This document shows, piece after piece, positions 22,060 to 33,512 of a stretch of 64,000 bases of DNA. The DNA comes from Apostichopus japonicus (taxonomy: Eukaryota > Echinodermata > Holothuroidea > Aspidochirotida > Stichopodidae), in assembly GCF_037975245.1 (NCBI RefSeq), contig NC_092577.1, forward strand, positions 5,244,001 through 5,308,000, written 5' to 3'. A program made the translations under genes and the position numbers. Numbering within the stretch: the stretch's first letter is position 1; each line of letters starts with the position of its first letter. A model generated the notes under the pieces. That model was not told where the DNA came from, searched no databases, and worked only from the letters and a program-made list of their open reading frames with translations.

Positions 22060-24336
22060 CAGGCGCGTATCCAGGGGGGGGCGTTTGGGGCGCGCGCCCC
22101 CCGGGTAAGAAAAAGAGGAGAGAAAAAAAAGAGAAGAAAAAGGGAAAAAAGAGGAGGAGGAGAGGAAGGAAGGGAACAGAAAAAGAGGAAAGAGAGAAAA
22201 CGGAGAAAAGGAGGGAGTAAAAGAAAACTGCCAAGACACCGGGAAGAGAAAGAGGAACAGTGACATCATTACAGCGCTGATCCCTATTATATACACATGG
22301 CCGGGTAGCCAATGACGGATCGAGGACTTCGGAAGGGGCGTGCGCCTCACCCTACCCCTTACACCGACAACTCCATTTTTGACGTTTCCATTTTTCCTCT
22401 CTCAGTAATGTATCTATATAAATACTATATATGGTCTATCATAACGCGTGTGTGTGTATGGACGCCTTAAACAATTGTGCTATGAAACCAACTGTGGCTG
22501 GTCTCGAACTCGACCTCCGTCGTCGGGGAACATGACGCATTTCGGGAAGGGGGGGGGACCGCCCCCCCGAGCATATTTTTTTATGATATCGCTAGTAATT
22601 TCAAAATAGAAAATGCTTAGATGCAACTTACAAGGCATGGGGAGTGTCGTTTCCAGCGACCTGTGAGGCATTTTCGGCCAAATTTTCTTGTACGCTTCGC
22701 CCCAACTCGTGGTGGCGCTACGCTTAGATAGTTTGCCAACAGGCTTCGCCCCTCCCTTGGCAAATTATTCGCTGCGCACCTTTTCGAATTTGTAAAGCAA
22801 ACAGCAGATATCACATCATATCAGTGAGCATGAAAATGGCGGTTCCAGGATGAACAGCCTCAAAACTGTCGATGTGTGTATTCATAGGAACCCAATTTGA
22901 TTTGGGGGGTTGTAACGACTTGCCCGATAAATATAACCTAATTTTTTCGCGCGCTCCACGCGCGTTCAACAAGTGAATGTCAATACCATATAAGCAGCAT
23001 CGGTTATTACATCGCATGCCATCATGTATAGGCTACCGTACGGTCACTGAAAGTTGCGCAGTGTACCGCGGGATGCTAATGTAAACAACGAAATGTCTTA
23101 TGTAGATGGAGAAAAAGCATGGAGGTCCAATTATGTCAAATTCTCTTTTACATTAGTAATGGCAAATTAGTCGACCAAGCTTAGAACTTGATTTTAATTA
23201 TCAAGGATATATTTTTTCATTTCCTTTAGCTATTCATCATTGCAATTTATTTTTCTTTCAGCAGGACCCCCCCCCCCGCCTCCTACGCCTATGTGTGTAG
23301 TGTTCGGTTTCGGAAATATCTGATATTATTTCATTTCCTTCAACCAAGTTTTATAATAGCCGTTATAAGAGGGTTTAATATTTGTACACCAATAAATTAA
23401 CTGTGTCTGAATTTTCGAAAATTTCCTTACCAACATTCTTCATGGTACTTCCCTCTACTCGTGTAATTTTGACCTGTCTGTTAGGGGTTGAAGGAGGTTT
23501 TTCTATATTGGTTGTCCATAGATGACATTTTTTGCAACATTATGGGTATGTTTTGACGACGAAATGTCTTATGTAGATGGAGAAAAAGCATGGCGGTCCA
23601 ATTATGTCAAAACTCTTTTTTACATTAAGTAATGGCGAATTAGGGGCTGCAGCCGCCCCCCGCCTCCTACGCCTATGTGTGTAGTGTTCGGTTTCGGAAA
23701 TATCTGCTATTTTTTCATTTCCTTCAACGAAGTTTTATAATAGCCGTTATAACAGGTTTTAATATTTGTACACCAATAAATTAACTGTCTGAATTTTCGA
23801 AAATTTCCGACCAACAATCTTCATCACACTTCCCTCTACTCGTGCAATATTGACCGGTCTGTTAGGGGTTGAACGCGGTTGTTCTATATTGTTTGTCCAT
23901 AGATGAAATTTTGCGCAACATTATGGGTATGTTTTGAGGTTAGTTTATTCACGAGAAACGTGATTGTTCAAATTCTGAACAAATAATGGGCTTGAAACCT
24001 TCAAAAGTGGGGCTGACGGATATTGTGTGCCGCGACGTAAAATCACCTACAAAAGCAATGATCCACGGGAGATGCGATGAGGTCGAACATGATTTGTGAC
24101 TGGTGACAATCTTCAAAAAGGTTATGGATGGAAAAAACTATTGGGAAATACTTGGTTCTCAGGCAAAAAGTGTACACCTGGTTGGTTATTTTCAAGCCCG
24201 AGAAGTGCCATTTGCGGTGATCTGGGTGGTATTAAAACAAGAAATTTTCTTGTACGCTGCGCGCTAACCGATGGTGGCGCTCCGCTTAGATAGTAATTCG
24301 CGCCCCCCGGGTTAGAAAATCCTGGATACGCCCCTG
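22060..24336. mobile_element. TIR transposon family, copy 1
   Basis: Left end CAGGCGCGTATCCAGG, right end CCTGGATACGCCCCTG. The interior matches copy 2 (31672-33504): a purine-rich tract after the left TIR, a GGTGGCGCTACGCTTAGATA block, and a CTCCTACGCCTATGTGTGTAG block. Copy 1 has an extra tandem duplication (about 23085-23563 repeated at 23563-23940). The two sides do not form a target duplication (TATAG versus GTAAC), unlike copy 2. No transposase, so non-autonomous. Confidence 0.8.
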
Positions 24337-24875
24337 GTAACGTACACTGAAAACTTAAATTGGTTCACCGACTAACATAACGTTAGTCCATCTGGTGCCT
24401 CTCCCGACTAACATAGCCTTAGTCAGTTGCTATACCGACTAATTTATTCCTTAGTCAGTTGGATTTCTTAGTCGGTCATCCTAGTCCGTCAGCTTAGTCG
24501 ATCAACAATTTCTTAGTCGGTAAATGTATATTAGTCAGTTACATTAGTTGGTGACATTAGTCGGTCTTTACCGACTAATTTATATGAGCCACCGACTAGT
24601 TTATAGCAGGTTTTACATTATTCAGGATGGTGCCTCTCCCGACTAACCTTTCTTAGTCGGTATCGACTGACTAGTTGCACTGACTAGAATCACTGAAAGA
24701 ATTAAACCAGACTAGTTTCACTGACTAGCATCACTGAAAGAAAAGAGAGCAGAAGAAACACAAATAATGTGTACGTTGGCAGTATTTATTTCTGATAAAA
24801 CTTCTGATGTCTACAAAGGCTGACTTTTGACAGATAGAGAAGAAATCGCTGTAAACAAAAATCTGAAAATATGAT

Positions 24876-24881
24876 TTTATT
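24876..24881 (-). promoter_or_regulatory. candidate poly(A) signal for element-borne gene
   Basis: AATAAA on the minus strand, 145 nt past the stop codon of the putative terminal exon (25026-25106); a second one lies near 24785. Confidence 0.35.
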
Positions 24882-25025
24882 CCAACAAAGTTAAGACAAG
24901 TTAATGGATCAAACATGAATCGCAAAAGTATAGCACTGCACAATAATGCAAAGTTGAATCTTGGGCAAGGGTTCCTCATGACTTTCCTTTTAAAGTGGTA
25001 CCCCAAATCGACACCAGTTAAGTCT

Positions 25026-25106
25026 TCACGAACAAAGAGTGTTTCTCTTAACTACAAATGGCCTCCCACTTGTCTTCAGGAAGCCAAAATCTGCACCATT
25101 ATTGAC
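25026..25106 (-). CDS. putative terminal exon inside TA-transposon
   Basis: Preceded on the minus strand by the pyrimidine-rich acceptor TTTTCTGTTCACAG. It encodes 26 residues (starting VNNGADFGFLKTSG, ending KRNTLCS) and a TGA. The phase (0) matches the upstream exon at 26278-26466, and an AATAAA follows. I do not recognise the protein. It may be a captured host exon or the C-terminus of an element-encoded protein. Confidence 0.35.
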   Translation of the reverse strand, partial: VNNGADFGFLKTSGRPFVVKRNTLCS

Positions 25107-25364
25107 CTGTGAACAGAAAATATGATATACGTGTAAGCACAGATACAGATATAGCACATGATAACTCACATTATCATAAACATACATTTACATTAAAATT
25201 TTATAACATATTGGGAGGTATACATTTAAATCTAGGTCCCTCAAATTATAGGCCAGGAATAGCAGCTTTACCAAATAATTATTAGCTTTGCACATCATAA
25301 CACCAAGTTATTTTTCAAAGCTTAATAATTATGTTAATCATGTTAATAATGATCCCAATAGACC

Positions 25365-26108
25365 GGGGGCCCAGAGGGTTTGGTTAGCTGGGAAGGTAAC
25401 CAATTGCCTTGTACATCACAATGTTCACAGTGCATTCCCCCAAAATGCCCATCCCCCCCCCCCTCATTGATCTAGGTCAGCTCATGATTTAACCAGTTGA
25501 AAACTACTGGAAAATGATTGACAGGATTATATATGTAAGGGATGGGCGGACTCTGGCAGTGGTGGCCCACCAATATAAAATACTGGAAATGCCCATCCTT
25601 ACATATAAAGTGATACCTATCATTTTCCTGTAGGTTTCAACTGGTCAAATCATGAGCTCACCTAGGTCAATGAGGGGATGGGCATATTGGGGGTCTACTG
25701 GCAGGGGTACCCCACCAATAAAAATTACTGGCAATGCCCATCCCTTGTATCTGAAGTCCTAACCAACATTTTCCAGTAGGTTTCAAGTGGTTACCTCATC
25801 AGCTGACCTAGGTCAGCCGTGAGGGGTCAATTGTTGATCACTGGCAGGGGTACCCCACCACCAATAATTACTGGCGATGGCCATTTGTTGCTCTTGGGGC
25901 CATACCTGACACATTGTTCTTACTTTGATGTGGTTACCATGAAAGCTGATCTAGGTTAGCTATTAGGTGACTTTAAAATTGCTCTCCCAGCCACATCCAC
26001 CACAGTCGGTTTGCCAGTCGTCAGGTTTCATATACAGGAATGCATTGTGAACATTGTGATGTACCAGGCAATTGGTTACCTTCCCAGCTAACCAAAACCT
26101 CTGGACTC
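25365..26108. repeat. nested inverted repeats within the TA-transposon
   Basis: Outer arms of about 72 bp (25365-25440 and 26036-26108) share GGTTAGCTGGGAAGGTAACC and CACAATGTTCACA in inverted orientation. Inside, 25470-25548 and 25590-25668 form a second inverted pair (GGTCAGCTCATGATTTAACC). Related direct copies follow at about 25680-25810 and 25820-25960. This could fold into a large branched hairpin. Confidence 0.7.
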
Positions 26109-26277
26109 CCGCTCTACAGATCAGTGAAAATTTGACCAAACTTATGAAGCTTGCACGTAAATGATATACTAGACTGTTTTCTTTTTTAAAAACAGGTTAT
26201 GAAAAGGATCTTTAATATCATTAAACAGTTGGGTACAATAGTTAAACTCACTCTTCCATCTTTTTTCTCTATGGTAC

Positions 26278-26466
26278 TTGTTCCTTTGCCTTTTGGACTC
26301 TTGGATAAACTCTTTTGTTCTGCGAAGGGTACCAATATATCATCTTAAAACATGTCTGTAAGCCATATATAACACAGTTCTCCTCTTCTGTTGTTGCCTC
26401 CACACTGGTGTCGTACATCACAGGAAACCTCACCCTTGACTTAGATATTTGGCTTTTCAATTCCTG
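26278..26466 (-). CDS. putative internal coding exon (63 codons) inside TA-transposon
   Basis: Minus-strand acceptor CTGTTTCTTTTTTCCAG, then exactly 189 nt open in phase 0, then GTACCA as donor. The encoded segment (QELKSQISKSRVRFPVMYD ... CVIYGLQTCFKMIYWYP) has protein-like composition, and codons run on to a stop only past the donor. It joins in phase to 25026-25106. No family recognised. Upstream exons were not resolved; an ATG followed by a possible donor (ATGGAG/GTATTA) lies near 27965. Confidence 0.4.
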
Positions 26467-28358
26467 CTGGAAAAAAGAAACAGCAAAGTATTCATCATTT
26501 GAAAAAAATAAAATAAAGTTGTCACTACAAAGTTATGTGAGATTTGCTTCCACTATAGTCTCAAAAAACAATCCCAAAGTTTGAAGCAGACTGTATAAAG
26601 CTGAAAATTTGAACGAGAGTGTCATCACCATTGCAACCAGAATCAAATGCCCAGAATACAGAGATAATAAAACATGGGCTAAATCTTTGTTTGTTTTTAT
26701 GATCTTTAAAAATATAAAATTTTAGAAACAGAAATGCACTGAGCCAACTTATTTATAGGCCTAATCGTTTTTAGTTGTTATTTTGCTTGCTCACATAACA
26801 AGCCTGTTTAGACCTAGGCTAGAGGAGAATCAGTACTTTGTTACACTAAGTTTGTCTTTCGGTCGTTTTGATTTAGTCTTACTAGTAGTACTAAAGTACA
26901 TAATGGACCGACGAAGACTAGAGAATACCCAGAGTTTTAGCAACTGCGTTAAACTGTATCATCTGATCTATTATTTACGTCAATGAGTTTCATTCAATCT
27001 AGGATCAAAAAGAGAAAACTAATTAATCTTAACCTTTAAACTTTGCTACTAAACAGATATGCTTGAATTACAAATAAATGTCAAAAAAACATCATAATCT
27101 ACGAATCGATGCATATACATATACATAAACAGAATAATTTGAATTCGCGCAAGTGAACCCTGCACTACATTGGACAGAAAAAAAACGTGCAATTAGACCA
27201 AACTAAACATACTAAATTTTCCGTTACTTCTACATAAAATATCAATACAAATACAACAACTTACTCTTTTGGCAGTATACTAAAAGCACATGTTATAATA
27301 ACTTCAGACTATCAAGCTTTCCTGAGAAAAAACGGTTAATACTTCTTACAGTAAACAAGTCGACCGTGAAGGAATGTCGCAATTGTTTCCTGGGCGTGAC
27401 CGGAAATTAAATACTAAAAAATGATAAATGAAAAGGTTAAATAGAACTGAAGCGTGCATCCTGACTGCTCGCAACATATAATACCGTTGACTAGCCAACA
27501 TAATTTGTTCAGCCTACTGTGACTGTACGTTTGAAGGTCTAGCCTTGCTTATTCAATATCACAAAGCCTACCCATTTAGATTCACATGGGAAATTACAGG
27601 AAATCTTTACCAAATGACTCGTGTGGACTTCAAATAAACTATTGAGACTTATAGTTCCAGCATTTGTTTGTGAATAAATTAGAAGATTATGTGCCACTGT
27701 TCAATCTAGCCCAATACACACGTAACACATTGTTAATTGGTGTTTAGAATGCACACTTTAGTGTTGAGAATGCACTGCAGTACCCAGTAGAAGCCTATAG
27801 GCTACTCACTGTCATTGCACTTGTGTATTGCGAAACGCCACCGTGACAACGGTAGCGTTACACTAACCATAATACAGTACTAGTGCCAGTGGCCTAACGA
27901 TTAACTTTAATTTTACCTTCAAGTTAAAGGAATAACAGGTAGGCCGATGATGGCAGTTAATACCTCCATTCTTCTAAAGACCTTCTTGGGTGATTTACGG
28001 TTGAAAGTTGCTTAGAGTGATCGTATGAAACTATGCCAAGTCCAGCAAGCTGCCGTTGCCTCTCGGTTTCCAAATTGAAGTGAATCGAAGTGGGTTAAAA
28101 TACATTAGTCCGTCGACACCGACTAAACTACGATTATGGCGTAAATCGGGTGTCCGTATCGTTCTTAGTCCATGGGCTAAAATACCTTAGTCCGTCGCCA
28201 CCGACTAAGCTGCGATTATATTTCCCTTAGTCAGTGTAAACTGACTAAGAAGCAGCGATGAAACGAAGATTTTTGCTAGTCCGTGTGCATTGACTTACGT
28301 TACAGACTAATTTAACGTTAGTCCGTGGCAATATTGACTAGTTTATTTTTTCAGTGTA

Positions 28359-30382
28359 TACATGGCTTATCTGGACAAGTGTTTAGTTCTTATTTTCTCT
28401 TCTCATTACAGAGGCTGTTTGTTTTGTTCGATTCCTTTGTTGGCAGTAAGTAAGTACTTTATTATTTCTAGACTGAATAAATTGGATAAACCTAGTGCAA
28501 CTCTTCGTCATTGTCATTTGCGTGGATCACAGCTACTTCCCCATCCATCTAGATTCCCGAATCGCTTCATTAATCCATTTTTTATAAGTAATAATAATTC
28601 AGCCAAAATATGAACTTTTACCTTTATGTGAACCCCAGAGAGAACCACGATATGGCATTTAACACCATATGTCCCTTAGCAGATTTTTAATACAATGTAA
28701 ACATGTAAAAGGAGGACATGAAACTCTTGTTTTCTCTTTAATTCAGCATCTGAGGAACTGGCCTAATCGTCTTTGTCTTAAACTAAGCAGTTCAGCTACT
28801 TTCATCGATGAGCGGTAGATGTTTAAAGGTCATTTCTCAAAAATTGAATACGGCGTAGTAATACAATCTGGACTACTAGCAGTGTTTCTAACTTAATTTG
28901 GTTCCGACGGTCATCATTTAAATGCGTGAAGGTCACATTAGGTCACAAGGCTTACAACATCTAACATCTGTCCATCTTGAATAAGGTTTAGTTAACGAAA
29001 TCTGATAACTTAGGAAACCGAAATTTATCATATTTTCAAGCACGTAGGATTAAATTATTCCTTTGGCAAGAAAAAAATACATAAGGGTACTTTGCTAGAG
29101 GTTGAGCAAGGAAAATGCGTAATATTGCAAATACTAAATGAGTAACAACTAGCTTTCGGTGGGTAAATTCAAATCGATTGGTGATGTAATAGAATGTGTC
29201 ATTTGAAAAACATAGTAGCTCATAGTAAGAGTAGCGAAAGGGCATAAAGCATTCGTTTTGCCTAATAAAGTGTACTCTAGCAATTAAAAAACACAAACAT
29301 TGAAAGCAGTTGATTTTGTTCTCTTGAATTTTGAATTAAAAAATACAAGGCAAAACTAATCAAGTTTAACATCTTGAAGAAAATATTAAAGATATTGATT
29401 TGCCAATTAAGACAAATAAAATATGGTTATGTTGCAATATATTTCTATAATTGTAACTAACATAGTTACGTTAATTCGATTTCGGGAGGAGGGGGTAATG
29501 AGTAAGATTTGGTTTGCTAAGTGCGATCGCTCAAAATTGTTCAATATTGTGAACTAGGATATAAGTCGATTGAATAACATGATTTTATGTTCTCTCATAT
29601 TTCCATCGTTTCTGAGTAAGAAGTAAATATAATAATAAACTACAGAACGAGCACAAGAAATGAAAGAGGAAAACAGTATACAAGTGAACTCATGTTTATT
29701 GAAAATATGAATTGCAATCCTTTTTAGGAGTGGTTTGGGTGGAGGAGGGGAGGGGGAGAGTAGGAGATGAAAGTTATATATCTACCAAGAATTGTGATAC
29801 CCAACACTTAATATCTCAAAGAGTGAAAGTAGCTACTTGTTCACTGACATAAGATGATAATAAGTGTGGCTCCAAAATTTATTGTATGTGGTACATTGCT
29901 AAAAGTTTACAGATCTAAATTCATGAGAATGGTGACTATGAACTGGAATTATTTTCGGACACTGATAAAATTAGAAAATGCATTAAATGAGCCCCCTCGG
30001 CAAATGCTTCGATGAAGGCTGTATATCAATTTCAAATATGAGTGGCCATTTGTTTTAGATTTTTTTGGGGGAAAGGGTGGGCGGGGTTTTGATAGCACTT
30101 CATTTTGGAAGTATAAGGCAACAATTTTTTTTGTCGCTCGATGCTATTGCTGAACTAATTATAACGGCTGCTTGGTTGTAGAGGTAAATGAATTATTGAT
30201 ACTAGCAAATAAAAATCATTTTCAAAAAGGTATGAATCAACTTTTGTACGACATCACTGTCATGTACGCTTTACATTCACTTTGTAATTTCCAATGTTTA
30301 TACTCTCGACTGTCTCCAAATGGAACAGAAGAAAACAAAGTAAATTAGCTAAATCAGAAGAAGCCCATCAATACATGGAGAA
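28359..30382. repeat. ~2-kb duplicated block, copy 1
   Basis: Nearly identical to 33513-35519 over the first ~1.3 kb and more diverged afterwards. Both copies retain the same short ORFs (for example MAYLDKCLVLIFSSHYRG at 28362 and 33516), but these look like passengers. The block directly follows the TIR transposon in both places, interrupted here by the 4-kb TA-transposon. Confidence 0.85.
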
Positions 30383-31242
30383 AAATTATAACACACCAAC
30401 GTGTATTCGTGAATTCTACAAAGCTCAAGTCAGCAACAACCCTTCCCCTTTCGTTTTAGGTACTTGAACTCTAAAGTACTAGACAGACTTCTCTAATTAT
30501 CCTATTCATCACCTTAGCTTTTCTATTGTCATGATGTGAAACTACCCGAATGGCTTAAATATAGATCTTATGCCCACTAGATCAAAAGAAGAACTGATAG
30601 CAGAAAACGAATATAAAACATTCAAAACTGTACCTTTTAACTTAAGTTTGGTTTCAATACTTCATGAAACAAATTATAACGACTACGAGCAAACATAAAA
30701 TAAAATTTAACTAAAAGATCTCATAACTGTTGATGACACGATTAAATTTGTGATTCAAATAACTATCAATATCTTTAACATTATCAACCAATTATACTAA
30801 TTTTGTTCAAATAATAGCACTGTGTAGTAAATCTAAGCATGTATGAAATACTCCTGTAGTGTTTTGTTCTCAAAAGGCAACTTTTGTACGGTACTTATTG
30901 GCAAAAAAAAGCATACCTGACTTTACCAAGTTGTACTAAGTACTTTAAGTGCTTATATGTAGTTATATGTCATAATTCAATTAAATTAACCTTTGTAAAG
31001 CTGTTCCAGATTGTATATTGCTTTATATTAATTATCTGGTTCAGGCTCTTTGCGCTGAGTCGTGATCCGTTGATGTGAGGATTACTGATCACTGTTGCTA
31101 GTTGACTGGGTTGGTAAGTGATGCATGATATTTTGCAGGGTATTTCCTTTGTGGTCATAATTGCTCATGCGAGGACCCGAGGTTATAATTTTAGCTATTT
31201 TGTTTACAATTATTTTATAATTTTATCTGGCCAGGAGCGAAA

Positions 31243-31290
<48 letters not shown>

Positions 31291-31671
31291 GCCATGCCTC
31301 TGATTTGCATTCTTAGTCATGTTACAGAAGGTGTTAATTAAATTTCATACTAGTTTTGTGCTAGATTGGTACTTCTGTAATATTATCATATTCTACTATT
31401 ATCATTTTTATGGATGACGTTAATGTACTACGCAAGAGATTCAATTTTACACTCTTCGGGTTTATGTAATATGGATGATCCGATACTTCATTCTTTTCTT
31501 CAATTCATTCAAGTCTTACTCAATTATTATCTTGTTATCTCAACTCGAGATGAGCTATTGCAGGTTTGCTAGTCGCTTGTTCATCGCAAGATTATCTTTA
31601 TCAATTAACTGCTGTTTTATTATTTTCATTCAAATGAGGAGTCTCACACCAATGGTAGGCTGTTGGGTAAT
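30383..31671. other. gene-less spacer
   Basis: No gene or element recognised except the TA microsatellite at 31245-31289. Confidence 0.45.
31245..31289. repeat. (TA)n microsatellite
   Basis: About 22 uninterrupted AT dinucleotides. Confidence 0.95.
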
Positions 31672-33504
31672 CAGGCGCGTATCCAGGGGGGCGTTGGGGG
31701 CGCGCGCCCCCGGGTAAGAAAAAGAGGAGAGAAAAAAAGAGAAGAAAAAAGGAAAAAAGATGGGAAAAAGAGGAGGAGGAGGAGAGGAAGGAAGGGAAAA
31801 GAAAAAGAAGAAAGAGAGAAAAAAAGAAAAGGGAGAGTAGAAGGAAAACGCCAAGACACAGGGGAAGAGAATGAGGAACAGTGACATCATTACAGCGCTG
31901 AAGGGTAGTCAGTGACGGATCAATGATTTCGGAAGGGGCGTGTGCCTCACTCTACCCCTTACACCGACAACTCCATTTTTGACGTTTCCATTTTTCCTCT
32001 CTCACTCATGATCTACATATATATACTAAATATGGTCTAGCATAACGCGCGTGTGTATATATATGCCTTAAACAATTGTAGAATTGTGCTATGAAACCAA
32101 CTGTGGCTGGTCTCGAACTCGACCGTGTCGTCGGGGAACATGACGCATTTCGGGAAGGGCGCGACCGCCCCCCCCCATCAGCATTATTTTTTATGATATC
32201 GCTAGTAATTTCAAAACAGAAAGTGCTTAGATGCAACTAACAAGGCCTGGGAAGTGTCATTTCCAGCGATCTGGTAGGCATTTTAGGCCAAAATTTGCTT
32301 GTACGCTTCGCGCCAACAAATGGTCCTGGGCCGTGCCATTTCTAGCAATCTGGGAGGCATTTTCGGCCAAAATTTTCTTTTACGCTTCGCGCCAACCTAT
32401 GGTGGCGCTACGCTTAGATAATTTGCCTACAGGCTTCGCCCCTCCCTTTGCAAATTCCTCGCTACGAGCCTGTTCGAATTTGTAAAGCAAACAGCAGATA
32501 TCACATCATATCAGTGAGCTTGAAAATGGCGTTCCAGGATGAACAGCCCCAAAATTGTCCGACTTGCCCGAAAAAAAATAACCAAAAGTTTTCGCGCGCT
32601 CCGCGCGCGTTCAACATGTTAATGTCAATATCATACAAGCAAGCGTCGGTTGTTACATCGCATGCCATCGTGTACCGTACGGTCCGTGAAAGTTGCGCAG
32701 TATACCGCGGGATGCTAATGTAAACGACGAAATGTCTTATGTAGATGGAGAAAAAGCATGGCGGTCCAATTATGTCAAAACTCTATTTTACATTAGTAAT
32801 GGCGAATTAGGGGCTGCAGCCCCCCCCCCGCCTCCTACGCCTATGTGTGTAGCGTTCGGTTTCGGAAATATCTGCTATTTTTTCATTTCCTTTAACGAAG
32901 TTTTATAATAGCCGTTATAACAGGTTTTAATATTTGTACAACAATAAATTAACTGTCTGAATTTTCGAAAATTTCCGACCAACAATCTTCATCACACTTC
33001 CCTCTACTCGTGCAATTTTGACCGGTCTGTTAGGGGTTGAACGAGGTTTTTCTATATTGTTTGTCCATAGATGAAATTTTGCGCAACATTATGGGTATGT
33101 TTTGAGGTTAGTTTATTCACGAGAAACGTGATTGTTCAAATTCTGAACAAATAATGGGCTTGAAACCTTCAAAAGTGGGGCTGACGGATATTGTGTGCCG
33201 CGACGTAAAATCACCTACAAAAGCAATGATCCACGGGAGATGCGATGAGGTCGAACATGATTTGTGACTGATGACAATCTTCAAAAAGGTTATGGATGGA
33301 AAAAACTATTGGGAAATACTTGGTTCTAAGGCAAAAAGTGTACACCTGGTTGGTTATTTTCAAGCCCGAGAAGTGCCATTTGCGGTGATCTGGGTGGTAT
33401 TAAAACCAGAAATTTTCTTGTACGCTGCGCGCTAACCGATGGTGGCGCTCCGCTTAGATAGTAATTCGCGCCCCCCGGGTTAGAAAATCCTGGATACGCC
33501 CCTG
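31672..33504. mobile_element. TIR transposon family, copy 2 (5-bp TSD GTAAT)
   Basis: The same termini as copy 1 (CAGGCGCGTATCCAGG ... CCTGGATACGCCCCTG) with GTAAT on both sides (31667-31671 and 33505-33509), so this copy sits at its original insertion site. It lacks the internal duplication of copy 1. The purine tract (31717-31850) gives only spurious lysine/arginine ORFs. Non-autonomous. Confidence 0.85.
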
Positions 33505-33512
33505 GTAATGTA

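Larger units (their letters stand above)
24345..28356. mobile_element. 4.0-kb TA-flanked transposon with subterminal TTAGTCGGT motifs
   Basis: Ends CACTGAAAA and TTTTTTCAGTG, flanked by TA (24343-24344 and 28357-28358). The pre-insertion sequence survives in the duplicate flank at 33505-33517 (GTAATG-TA-TACATGG), which proves the boundaries. Both ends are packed with TTAGTCGGT/ACCGACTAA and near-variants in both orientations (24368-24700 and 28105-28345), the layout of transposase-binding subterminal repeats. A TA duplication fits Tc1/mariner-like elements, but the ends are not canonical and no transposase is recognised. Confidence 0.8.

Noticed and set aside
21963-22350. lysine/arginine-rich and serine/phenylalanine-rich ORFs (also 31630-31890)
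   Set aside because: Both arise from the purine-rich tract inside the two TIR transposon copies; not conserved as proteins.
28362-28613. 83-codon ORF shared with 33516-33746
   Set aside because: Retained because the whole block is a recent duplication, not because of selection; the frame diverges at its end and no domain is seen.
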